From assembly GCA_949357655.1 (NCBI GenBank), contig CASHTG010000001.1, positions 1,550,001 to 1,614,000 on the forward strand: DNA of 64,000 nucleotides, read 5' to 3'. Shown in pieces: positions 36,501 through 47,523 of this stretch. The DNA comes from Parascedosporium putredinis (lineage: Eukaryota > Ascomycota > Sordariomycetes > Microascales > Microascaceae). The position numbers were made by a program, and so were the translations under genes. Position 1 is the stretch's first letter. Every line of letters starts with the position of its first letter. The notes under the pieces are model-generated. The model ran no database searches and had not been told where the DNA came from. It was given only the letters and a program-made list of their open reading frames with translations.

Positions 36501-39500
36501 AGCGAAGCGTTAAGATAAAAATAAAAATAAAATAAAGGACAAGGGATTGGGTATGTGGGTATCTCGGTGAAGCTGTTGCTCAATGATGCGGGTATCCCCG
36601 CGACTCCAATTTTGGACAAGTAGACAACAACAATTGGAGGCGAAGAAGTGCCAGTATGTTGCCGCGAATCTACACTAGTGGCTTCGTCTTGTTTTCTTCC
36701 CCTCCGCGCTCACTCTACCCAGCTTGAAAAGGATGGACGGAATTACGGATGGAGAGTTGGTCACTGATCGGCTCATGAGCATGAGAGGTGTTTAGTGAGC
36801 GAGTTTTTGCTAAAACTTCGTTGTGGTGCTTGCGTAAGCTCGGCCCAGGCTTGACTTCAATGTTGGTGCAAAAGTAGGGGGTTTCGCCGATCTCGCGACA
36901 GGTGCTGTGCCTCTTCCCTCAAAGAGACAAGCATCTCCATACAAGTATGTACATGGAGATGCTTTGATGCGCGTTGAAACCTTCACCCCCTGGGCTGTCG
37001 CTTTTGGCCTGGGAGTCGTCGACATACATCTCTACCTCGGCGACGAAGTGACGTTACGATTGTTTTATCAATGTTTCGATATGCCTGGTCAAGTTCCGTA
37101 ATGGGGCGCCGTTAGTGGGGAACTCATTCTGCACAGCAGTGCTGGCGCTAGATTCGTTTCGTCGATCGGCTTGTTGTTGTGGTTGCGGAACCTTTGTCAC
37201 TCTTCACTTCTCGGCATCCAGGCCGGGTGGACCATTCCTTCCTGAAAAAGAGGCCGTCCTCATTCCAATCCCGTCTGATCCGCCAGATACCTCAAACAGG
37301 ACGAATTCGCGCCAGTAGGTTGTTGAGTATTCTTTGCTCGGACGGAGGGGATGTGTCTATACGAAGGGAGTCGGCCTAAACATGAGAGAGGGATCGCGCT
37401 TGTAGCAGAATTACCGAGGTAATGCTTCCAGCATTATACATGTCTCCTCTCACCTAATAATATTGCAACGTCAAAGTCGATGCCGTGAGACGCAACAAAA
37501 CGCATTATTACAGTGACAAGCAAGTCCCACACCTTTTGCCTAGACCCCTGGTGGCGTTCTGCACAAGTGTGTGTGTGGTATTTATCCCCTTCAAGCCCTC
37601 TTATCGATTTCGTCAGCGGCAGCCATTATGAAATTTGCCCCACAATTCTATTGGAGAGAGTACGAAGCCTGGCTAAAGCTCGGAAGCTTACTCCATTCGT
37701 GCATCCTTCCCTACATGTATTTTTGGGTTGGGGTGTGTGGATTTTTTTCTTTTTCTTTTTCGGCGGCATGTGCTGTTCAGGGGTTTATGTGAACTCTGGC
37801 CAAGTTGCCAGCCTTCTGTTGAATAAATGGCCATCCACCTCTTGACTTTGCCGCACACAATAGTTCCAAAGTCTGCTAATAGTCGGAAATCCCCAATTCA
37901 ATAGTCGCCGTGCGCCAATTGATGAATTTTTGTGTGCTGTAACCCCTTCGAGCAATGGAGTACTCATCTTGTCATCTTAACCCCCAGGGTATGGTAATTA
38001 GGTGCCATCATAGTACCATTTTGCTCTCTCTTTAGGCTTTAGTTCACAGAATGATAGATATATACCGATCCGAGGAGTCACATTTAACATTATGGAAGGG
38101 CAAAAAAACATCTTCATTTCGCACCCGAGAACGGAGTCTTCACCTCCTTGTTGACACAGCGTGGCTCGTATAGAAGTAACTCGTGCGCTTGTACATGCCT
38201 CGAGACTGACCCTCGAATGATTGTGGTGGAGGGATGAGTCTGCTTTGTGTCACAGGAGATCCTGGCCTTAAAACTTGAAGTATTACATGTATCTGCCGGG
38301 CGAGTGTGGATGGATACAGTTCCAGTGGGCTTCGAGAAGCCCTGAAAAGTGGGCATGGGAACGGGATCGATGGGGCAGAAGGGTTTTGGTGCATGGTGGC
38401 GAGGAGCGAGGGCCACCAGTGGAGCATGGAAATACCCATGTACGGTGCAGTGCATTCTCGGGAAAAGGGAGGGGAGGGGGCCGGAGTCGCTGGCTTCGGC
38501 CGGTGGGTTTGGAACATTGAAGTGTTGGAGTGTGCCCGTCCTCCCGCCAAAGGTGGGGGTCCAGTGGTGGGAGATTCGGAAAAACACAAATAACGGCCCC
38601 CCTGCTACCACCCCAATGTCCGTTCGTTTCACCTCTCCATACTCAAAGAAATTGGCGAGCATGACCATCAGTTCTCGCCCGGGAGTACTCTTGATCGATG
38701 CGCGGATTGTCTCTCGATTTGCTTTGAACGGCGATGCAATTGAAACCCTCCCTCTTCGCCATTCGCACGTCCAACCCCCTGATAGGCCCGGACTCTCGGG
38801 GTCTTATTTAGCGTGAACCTATCGGAAAAGTCCTTCTAATCCTAACGTCATCCAAACCTCCTCCAACAACAAATTTTGAACTTCTCAAAATGGAAAGAGC
38901 AGCAGGGTTGTATGGTACTTCGCGAGGTCCTGGAATGAAGTACATTGGGGGAGTTAATGAAGGGGCAAGAACAGCGTCACAGTGGAACAAGCCAATTTCC
39001 TTACACGGTGCTCTGATTTGGATTGCTAGGATCACCATGCCTTGCTGAGGAGCCACACCCACGAGACCCCTTGTCGATCGAGGATCCATCCATGCAAGCC
39101 CCTCCAAGGTACCACCCAATTGTTTTCGTGCAGGTGCGTGCAGCTCCCTCCAAGGAGGAAGCATTTTTGTGCATTTATCAAGGGAAAAACAACTTATTAC
39201 TCTTGTCGTGTCAGGATGATGATAACATTTTAGGGGAATTTAACGAGGATTCTGAGAGATTTAGAGATGGACGAAGAAGTAGACTTTGTGGGCGCGCAGT
39301 GGCGGCCGAGGGCGTCACCTGTGCAAAAGGAAGACGAGAGGCATCCGACCATTCTCCTTCTCTTTCCCTTTGGTGTTTGTTCTCAACAACAACGGCAAGA
39401 TCTCAAGCAGCATATAGGGTTGGGATAAATGGCGTTCCACGTATTTGTCGAGATTGGGAAGAATAGCTGCCCGTATCAAACAGGCCCTATGGGTGTAAAC

Positions 39501-41698
39501 CACATGGCATGGCCGACTGGTGTGAACCCGCATGCAGCCGCCACATGGCAAGTCCTTTTGGTCGATGCTGCAAGGCTAGGACGATATTTCCCCGTTCTTG
39601 TTGAGGCCGGAGGAAAACAAATTTGAGGCAGGAGGCAAACGGGGTGGAGACCTCAAGGGCCGGCCTGTCAGGAATGTGGCTTTTAACGATGGCCAACAAC
39701 GTTATTCATGCCCTTGCCCAAGAAGCCGAGCGAAGAGACATGCACGCTTTGGGGCCCTCGCATCAAGGCTGGCGAGCAGGAGAAGATAAATGCTTGGTTT
39801 GCTGAATGTGTAAATGGCATAGTTCGAGTTATTTGATAGCGGGTAGACATATTCGCCGGCCCCCTTCTGGCCTATTTTTCCTTCTTTTTTTATTTTTTAT
39901 TTTTATTTTTTGTTTTTGTTTTTGGTGACGGTGAAGGTTTTCAAGCCCTCCCTCACTCTTCATGCCAAGCGCAGAATGACACCTGTAGCGTGATCTCGTT
40001 TCTCCCCGATGCCCCCTGAGCGGCCAGAGGTGAGTATGCTTGGCTGAGGGAGAGTCTTGGATGCTAAGGGCTCTTGGCTCGAATTTGGGGATCGGGTCAT
40101 TTTTTTACCTCATTTTTGGACCCAGTGGCGAATGTTCAACTTGTGTCAAGCTCCCTGGTACACAGCACTGGCATCCCAGCCTCATAGGACTGGCAGGTTG
40201 ACTTCTGTTTGACAGGACTGAATAGTATTAACTATTTTGCATGAGACATACAAGTAGATGGTAAGCCGAGCGCGCCCAATACTCGGTATACGGAAAGTCC
40301 ATAGGCTCCTACACCGGAGTGGCTTTCTTTCGCTTTTCCCTCTAGGGTTTCGTGACTTGGCAAGAACCCTTATCAAGATGAGAGTCTACAATACGCTAGT
40401 TAGAGACTTTGAACTCTCCGACTGGTTTTCGAAAACAGCCACCCTCATCTGCCCGTCTCTCTTGAACTTTCGGGCCATCGAGTTCATAGGTCGTAGAAAG
40501 CGCTGTACTCAAGGGATGCTACCTGATGCCGAACGCAATGACTAATAAACAATTCGCGCTCACCGGCCATTGTTTCGGGAGGAGGAGGGCGCATTTCAGG
40601 GGCTCAGTCTTTTTTCTCATATTCCCTCCATTGATCACTGGATCCCAGTCGGCCTTTCTCTCGCTGGTACTTCGAGATTGGAGACGGAAATGTTCCCGTG
40701 AAAGGCTCCTTCCAAGAGTCAGGTACTTCCAGAAGTACACTGGCGAATTCCTTGTTATCTTGGCGGCCTCGTTCCAGGACAAATTAGCGTACCGTGCAGA
40801 CACAGCATGGTTGGCACTATGAAAGTACGTCACCTCGCTGGACCTCGGACCATTTCCCTCATCCAACCTTTCCGTTGTTCCGGATCTTGAGAGAACCAAG
40901 CCCATCATCTCAACCCAGTCAGTCCCCCGTCTCACATTCGAACCTTGAGAGGAAGACGCCCTCTCGAGTCTGACCGTTTCTTTGACCGGATCTGTCGAGG
41001 TCTATGGTTGTCTCGTACAGGGCATGAAGGCGAACTAATGAATGCTTGCATTTCTCTCCAAGGGCGCATTGGGCGACTGTCTAGCATAATAATCATGCCT
41101 CCTCTCGCAGGCAGTAACCGGCAATCTGAGCCCTAGTGGCAGCGTCGCCCCAAACGCAACCTCTGCCAAGCTCAAATTATCGAGGACTGGGGAGTCTCAG
41201 TGCGCAATCACTCTTCTGATTGATTCATTTCAGGAAAGAAGACGTCGTCCAAAAGTACGAAGATACTTTTGTCGAGGTTCCTTGCTGGTACATCCAACCT
41301 TTGACATCCCTTCGAAGTAACTGGGCAACGGGTCTTTGTCTCTTCTTGATCCTGACTTGCTACAGGATATGGGAACAGGGAGGAATGATCAGTGATTCTG
41401 GATTCATCATTGTACTTTTTGCTACGTCAGGCTAGATTCGGAGACAGCTTTTCCCACCCTCCAGGAGAGCGAGGAAGAGTGTACACTACTCGGAAGGCTA
41501 AGATTAAGCCAGAACTACTAGTGGGGGCATCGGGAAAAGGCGAGGGAGCATCCATGAGCGAGAGAAAAAAATTAGAAGGGTAAAAGAATAAGCCGCTGTC
41601 GCCGTTCCCCCACCACTACACGGAAGGCGGATGGTGGACGCTTCAAACCCGAGTGGCGCGGTACTTTGAGCAGGGTGCAAGGCAGGTACCCTGCTGAT

Positions 41699-41772
41699 CC
41701 TTTTTCTTTTTTCTTTCTTTTTCTTTTTCTCCCCTCCTTTCTTTCTGATTTTTTTCTTTTCCTCGTTCTTTC
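41699..41772 (+). promoter_or_regulatory. Pyrimidine-rich tract upstream of the zinc-finger gene
   Basis: Almost 70 bp of T and C lie about 950 bp before the start codon. CT-rich tracts commonly precede transcription start sites of well-expressed fungal genes. A transcription start just to the right is inferred, not shown. Confidence 0.45.
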
Positions 41773-42147
41773 GCCCTCGGTATTATAACTCTCCTAACAA
41801 AAGCCATCTCTCCCCCAGCGTTGCCAGAGCCCAGAAAATCTCCTTACCCTTCCGATCCCAGTCCCCACTCACCCACCAGACGCCCTTTCCCAGTTTTGAC
41901 GGGATCCAGAATTCACATCTCGAACTCTGTTTGGGTTTCCCGTGTTCCAAGGGAACGAAGAATTCCTGTCATTGAACCAACTTTTGTTCCGAAGGAAATC
42001 TTGACACAGAGAAGACTCGACAGAGGTAGCCTAACCTGTCAGTCTCCCGTGGGAGAAACCCGAAAACGAGAAGGAAAAAAATCGTTCAAAGTACTCCCGG
42101 GATTCAACCTGAGGCCAACAACTTTTACGCGTCTCTCTTTTCTTTTC

Positions 42148-42184
42148 TTTTTCACTTCTTTTCTTTGTTTTTCACTTCTTTTCT
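42148..42184 (+). repeat. 17-bp direct repeat inside a CT tract
   Basis: Two identical copies of tttttcacttcttttct (42148-42164 and 42168-42184) sit 20 bp apart in the probable leader or promoter of the zinc-finger gene. Confidence 0.75.
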
Positions 42185-42715
42185 CTTTCACCTTACCTTC
42201 TTTCGGTACATCCGCCGATACCTCCAACGTTAGTGGGTTTGGAAAAGAAAAAAAAGCTAACCCGAGCTTTCCCCCAATTCGCGCGAACTGTCCCTGGCAG
42301 GAACGGTCTCCCACTCCAAAATAAAAAGGATTTGAGACCCAGTTCTCCACTCCAGACCCTTCCACCTACCCCATCATCCCACCACGCCTCATCACATTTT
42401 CATAGAGCCTCACCGACAGAGCTTCATACCATCTCACAATCATCGAGGACTAGTTTCAACGACCGGTCGCCTACAATTGTAACGCAAACAGACGAGTTGA
42501 TTCTCTAAACTGTTTGCCTTTACGCATCTGTCATCTTGCCGCCTGTTTCGATTCCAGCCCAGGCAGCGCCCGACCTCGAGTCCGAACCATTTGGCTCGCA
42601 GCAGCAGGACACACCAACAAGAAAAAGTTTGGAAAGTCGGCTTTCTCAATCTCAATCATTGGAGTCGACTACCTGTCACTCCAGCCTCTCCCTCGACGTC
42701 TTGAAAGGGAGGATT

Positions 42716-45700
42716 ATGGAAGGATCTCACTACTCGCCTGATGGTTTAGCTTCGACGAGTGCCGCCGCCTATCCTTCGCCTAGCACCCGCTCCAGCACCG
42801 CGCAGCCCGAACAGCAGCAGCAGTATCACGCTCAAGTTCTGCCGCCCATTCTCGACCAGAGCAAGAACAACCACGCGTGGAAAATCATGTACGCAGGTAG
42901 CCACCAGCCGCCTCATAGTCAGGCGAATGCCGGCCCGGCTCCTGGCTCTAACCTCCCCAGCTACCACCAGCAGACAACCCAGGCTTCGGCGAGAGGTCCT
43001 GCCTATGCCATGTCTGGCCCTCCCTCTTACCCATCTCCCCACGCATTTAGTATGCCTCAGACTTCCCAGGCCATGTCCCACCCGCAGCCCATAGCCCCGG
43101 CGCCCCCTGCCGGCCGTGGTGCTCCGGTATTACGGCCCATGCCTGGTGTCATGAACCAGCAGGGCGTAATGGGAAACCCTATGATGCAGCAAGGCCCCGG
43201 ATTGCAGGAGGGCGAGCAGCCGACTCACGTTGTTGGCAGCCAGGGACGCCGTGGTATACTCCCGAGCGCCCCCGGCCGTGTCCCCGTCGGTCAGGTCAAC
43301 AGCAAAGGCCAAATCACCCCAGTAAAGGATGCGGATGGCAAGTTCCCTTGCCCGCACTGCACCAAGACGTATCTCCACGCTAAGCATCTTAAGCGCCATC
43401 TTTTACGCCGTAAGTAAAGCTACCCCAAAGCTGCCCCAACATTCAGGTGTCGTAGCCTGTCGGAACTCAGTCACGGTTTCGCACGCGCTTTCAGATCATG
43501 CTAATTTAGTTGCGCAGACACTGGCGATCGCCCCTACCGTTGTGTGTTGTGTAACGATACATTCTCCCGCAGTGACATCTTGAAGCGTCACTTCCAGAAG
43601 TGCTCGATCCGCAGAGGCAACCCCGCTGGCGTTACGCATCTATCGCTCCCCCAGGCGCACGTCAAGAAGAGCCAGCCCCCGGTTCAAAAAGCCCCCGCGC
43701 CCGTCGGCATGGAAGGCGATTTGAACCATTTGAACGGCGGCCTCGGAAACATGCCCGGCGACGGCATGTCTCATGGATACCCCATGGTGCCTGTGCCCGA
43801 TGGTTTGCCTAACCTCGCCAACGATCAGGGCCAGATGCAGCGATCGAACATGAGCCGGATCGAGAATAACGGTGCTCAGGATCGTCAGGGTCTAGGTGGT
43901 CCCGTAATGGGCTCTGCCCCTGGCCGTGGATACGAGCAGCACTATGCTAGCAACGTCGCGGGTTCGATGGCCAACCAGCAAATGCAGGGCTATAACATGC
44001 CCCCTGGTCAGAATGGAATGCCCATGTATGCGGGCGGGTCAAACTCGAACCAGCAGGTTGACTGGAGCCAAGTGTTTCCAACTGGTGCGCAAGATTCCTA
44101 CGCCAATGCCTTCCCTCCTAATATTGGTCAGACGCAGATTCCGGTCAAGCAAGAACCTAATGTCGAGAACGATCGAACAGACGGAGTCCCAGGTGTCCGG
44201 CCCACCGACTCGCTTTTCTTCGCCAACTATATGCCGCCAACCGCTCAGAATCCTTACGCCCAACTTTCTAACCAACTCCTCACCTTCTTCCAAGGAGTGA
44301 ACTCACCCTACACGACTCAACACGACCTCACCGCCGCCCACTCCTTCTTCACACCTGACAACGTCAAAGACTTCCTCACCAAATACACCCATTTTCACAT
44401 CCATTTCCCGTTGATGCACGTCCCTTCCGTCCGCATTATGGAGATGAACACGAGCTTACTTGCAGGATTATGTTGCGTAGGGGCATGCTACTCCGACTTA
44501 GTGTCCCCTGACCATGTGCGCGATGTTATGGACCTCGTGCGACTAGCTTTCGAGCAACAATCTAGCCTTTTAGCCAAGGATTGGCAACACTCTGCAAGTT
44601 ACGCTACTTCATTGTCCGGGGACGACATCGACGAAGTACAAGCCCTCATTTTGATAGCTGCTCTCCATGTTTGGCACGGCACGCCTCTGCAGCGTGAGTG
44701 GGGCCAGCGTAGCTACGCCCTGCTCTCTCTTATCGTTAGGAATGCCGGTCTTCTACGCATCACTCCCGACTCTCGACCTTACTCCCCTCTCCATCAACCC
44801 GGCTTTTCGCCACAGAACTTCGATGTTTCGAGTTTTGACTGGAATATGTGGGTAGAACAAGAGAAGCGAGTAAGGGTTGTGCACGTCATTTTCCTCGCAG
44901 ACACGGCCATGAGCATGTATTTCAATATGACGCCCAGGCTTGATAGCTTCGAGATCAATATTCCATTGCCATCTGACGATGGTTCGTGGGATGCCCGCAC
45001 GGATGTCGATTGCGCAGCCGCGTTAGGCCTTTACGGGCCAGAAGCGGCGAGGAAAAGAGCGCGGATGGCACGCATCGTGCCAAGCAACCCGAAATGAGTC
45101 TTGCGCTGCAAGCGCTCCTTCACGGCTCCTATCAAATCCAACCAGGGAGGACCAATCTCTATGGCAAGTTTATTCTTATCCATGCCATCATCGCCATCAT
45201 TCGAAAAGCGTTGGTCGACCAGAATGCCGCGGCGATGATGCAGGATATGGGCACTCCTCCGCTCCACGATTGGATGGTAAGAGGCAGCGACTCAAACAAC
45301 GGGAGGGCTACGCCGGTCGAGGGTGCAGGCCAACAAATACCACTCCAGACGAGACAAGCCTTATCTACCGCTCTAGATAAGTTCAAAGTGAACTGGGACG
45401 CCGATATGGTTACACAGTTCCCCCTCAAACTCAAACCAAGAATCCTCGCAGGTTCGGCTTCTCTAGAGACGGCATCCACTTTTACTGGCTGGCCAAATAC
45501 ATGCTTAAGCACACTCGACTGACGGACTTACAACTCCCTCCCGACGGAAGATTCGCACAGGTGATGCAGCTCCTGCGATCAGTCAAGACATGGGTGATGT
45601 CAGATGGTGCGTCTCGGGGTGAGACTCTGGGGTCTGTAGGAGATATCAACGAAGACTACGGCGTATCGGATCGGACTCTTAACATGGCACAACTTTTCAC

Positions 45701-45773
45701 ACCCTTGCCACAAGTGGTAGAAGACCCTCGGATTCCTTCTGTTAAAACCGAAATCGACACAGGTATTATATGA
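42716..45773 (+). CDS. C2H2/C2HC zinc-finger regulator with Fungal_trans domain, two frameshifts
   Basis: A nuclear DNA-binding transcription regulator; target genes unknown. Two exons (42716-43409, 43518-45773) are separated by a 108-nt intron inside the zinc-finger region (GTAAGT...GCGCAG, phase 1). Residues 1-205 are a Pro/Gln/Ser-rich low-complexity region. Finger 1 (C212, C215, H228, H232) has a TGDRPY linker to finger 2 (C240, C243, H256, C260), which ends in Cys rather than His. Another Gln/Met/Pro-rich stretch follows, then a Fungal_trans-like domain from about residue 420 (FFTPDNVKDFLTKYTHFHIH, LAGLCCVGACYSD, VQALILIAALHVW). Frameshifts occur near 45050-45056 (A run) and in the C run 45420-45424. 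One extra base at each gives 983 residues ending in VKTEIDTGII, with HFYWLAKYMLKHTR restored. The start is the first in-frame ATG. I recognise the architecture but not a named ortholog. Confidence 0.88.
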
Positions 45774-47183
45774 ATACCACCTTAAATGGTTTTTCTTTTC
45801 GTATTTTTTTCTTGACGGCACCAGTTCATCGGGAGAGATCTCGGGAATGTTAAAAGGCCGCCAATGGACACACATCAAACTTATCATGTTTCCTTTTTTT
45901 TAGTCTCACTTTTTCCCTCCGACGTATTGCATTGATGGCGTTTTTCGTCTTTTTGTTTCCGCTCACCATTCCTCTTGATCTCTTGTTTTGGTTGGCCGAT
46001 CGCTTCCGAGTGGCAAGATTCCTCATCGAAGGGCGATGGGGGAGGGCCTCTTGGTGCAGAAGCCGATCAGTCGAGGCGGTGGTGTGCAAGGGGCGGGGGT
46101 ACCATGAAAAAATCCATACCTGCAACGGACGGATGTGGACCGCTACGGGGATGCGTCGGCCTAGGGCGCTACGGTCCTTCGTTAGCTGTGTTATATCCTA
46201 GCCTTTTTTAGGCACGAGTTTGTCGCTATTGCTTCTTGTGGTTTTTGTTCAGTTTTCTTTCACCTTTGTTTCTTTTCTCTCTACTTCTACTTTGTTCCGT
46301 CTGTCAGCATTCAAAAGGGTGGCCTCTCGAACAGAGCAATAGACGGACTCCGGGAGTTGGTACTGCATTAGACATATTCATCAATAGAGCGGAGTGGCCC
46401 TGGCAGGGATTTCATACAACAGGGCCCTCTAGGAGTGTCACGATTTTCACGGCCGATTTCTTGTTGATTATGAGGCTCGAGCAGCTGGTGCCGCCCTTCC
46501 CTTTATGCAAAATCCTGTCGAGCCCTCGTCATTGTGGGATGGAGCGATGAGCCAGGGTTGGCTGAGTGCGTAGCGCTACCAATCGGTCGCACACTTCAAG
46601 CCCTGGGTTTGGTTTGCATTTACTCTTGGTTTGTTTTTCCGCCGGTTCGACGGTGAGCAGACCATACAAATGCCTGATGTCAAATTGTTTTCCCCTTTTT
46701 TCGCCGACCTTGTTTTGTTGTCAGGGGCGGTATCTTGTATCTTATCCCTAGCAGCCTATCATTGCCCCATTTCTTGGTGTGCGATTTGAGTACTTTGAAG
46801 GAGATGTGTGGATGTTTGGCCAGGCGAAGAAATGGCCTTGGCTTTGGGAGAACCTACACTTAAATTACAAAATGGAAACAGACCAAAGGACTCTCTGGAA
46901 GCGTACATGGAGACACCGAGACCCATAGATATATCTTTACACAAAATTTCTTCCCTCTCTCGCCCTCTCTTCTCTTTGTCCCCGTCTTACTCTCCTTTTT
47001 TACCCACCCCTATCGATACGTGTACACTATTAAAACATTGTTCTTGTTTTCGACTACCTTGGAGCGCTTCACACCAAATCACAAACCCAGGGTGTGTTCG
47101 CGTACGCACTCGGTCAGGAAATCATAGTAGCCGCACTCACCGCCTAGCTCCATGTACTCACGCATGGGATCTAGAGTGCTTCC
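45774..47183. other. Convergent spacer, zinc-finger gene and small membrane-protein gene
   Basis: The left part should hold the 3' UTR of the zinc-finger gene (T-rich at 45791-45806 and 45889-45915). Immediately right of 47095, in phase with the neighbouring small minus-strand gene, lies a 33-codon open extension after its stop. No other gene is supported. Confidence 0.5.
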
Positions 47184-47523
47184 TTAGCTCTTGGTGCGGT
47201 CTACGACGGTGATCTTGGGTGTCGCCTTGTCCAAAGCCGCCTTATCGGCCTCGGAGGGCTTGAAGCCGTATTTTCCTCGGCCCGGTCCGAGAGATATAGG
47301 CCAATAGCGCCCCAGGCGATTACGCCAATACCAACGCCAAGGCGTGTGGTGGGTGAGAGGTTTTTGTATGCTCTACACCAAACCTATCGTGTCAGTCCGA
47401 ACTTGTTCGAGGTAGTTAAGGAACAAGGCTGCATCCACGGTGGTGGACTCGGCCGAGTATAGTGTCACAGCCATCGCGGGCACGGCGGAACAGCACAAAG
47501 GGGAAAACGCACTGGAAGAACAT
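47184..47523 (-). CDS. Small single-pass membrane protein, 66 residues, one frameshift
   Basis: Not recognised by name. The 3' exon (47184-47372) reads AYKNLSPTTRLGVGIGVIAW then GAIGLYLSDRAEE, and after a one-base shift KYGFKPSEADKAALDKATPK to VVDRTKS. The hydrophobic stretch LGVGIGVIAWGAIGLYL fits one transmembrane helix followed by a charged soluble tail, a style common in small mitochondrial inner-membrane proteins. The best 5' exon is 47513-47523 (ATG TTC TTC CA) with a GTGCGT donor; the intron has CTGAC and GTGTAG and joins as MFFQAYKNLS. The frameshift is in a T run at 47271-47274 (A run on the coding strand), and one extra base gives 67 codons including the stop. The exon with the membrane helix is convincing; the 11-nt first exon is an inference. 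It faces the zinc-finger gene. Confidence 0.6.

Larger units (their letters stand above)
26462..42715. other. 16-kb stretch without a supportable gene
   Basis: Across this stretch the open frames are short, overlap on all six frames and show no conserved family sequence. There is no obvious transposase, reverse transcriptase, terminal repeat or strong AT-rich RIP signature; base composition looks mixed. Simple repeats include a TA then GA microsatellite (30688-30755), A/G tracts (33481-33546, 34178-34219), A-rich (36511-36538) and T-rich blocks (39886-39924). TACAAGTA/TACCGAGGTA motifs occur at 26817, 33623, 35817, 36940, 37411 and 40249. The right ~950 bp probably form the promoter and long leader of the zinc-finger gene. 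Non-coding RNA, small exons or highly diverged genes may be missed. Confidence 0.55.

Noticed and set aside
38114..38668. 184-codon minus-strand frame
   Set aside because: No domain or signal peptide; overlapping frames of comparable length exist on both strands.
26462..42715. Transposon or RIP-mutated repeat block
   Set aside because: No transposase or reverse transcriptase remnants, no terminal repeats noticed, and no AT-rich shift. A genome self-alignment would be needed to be sure.
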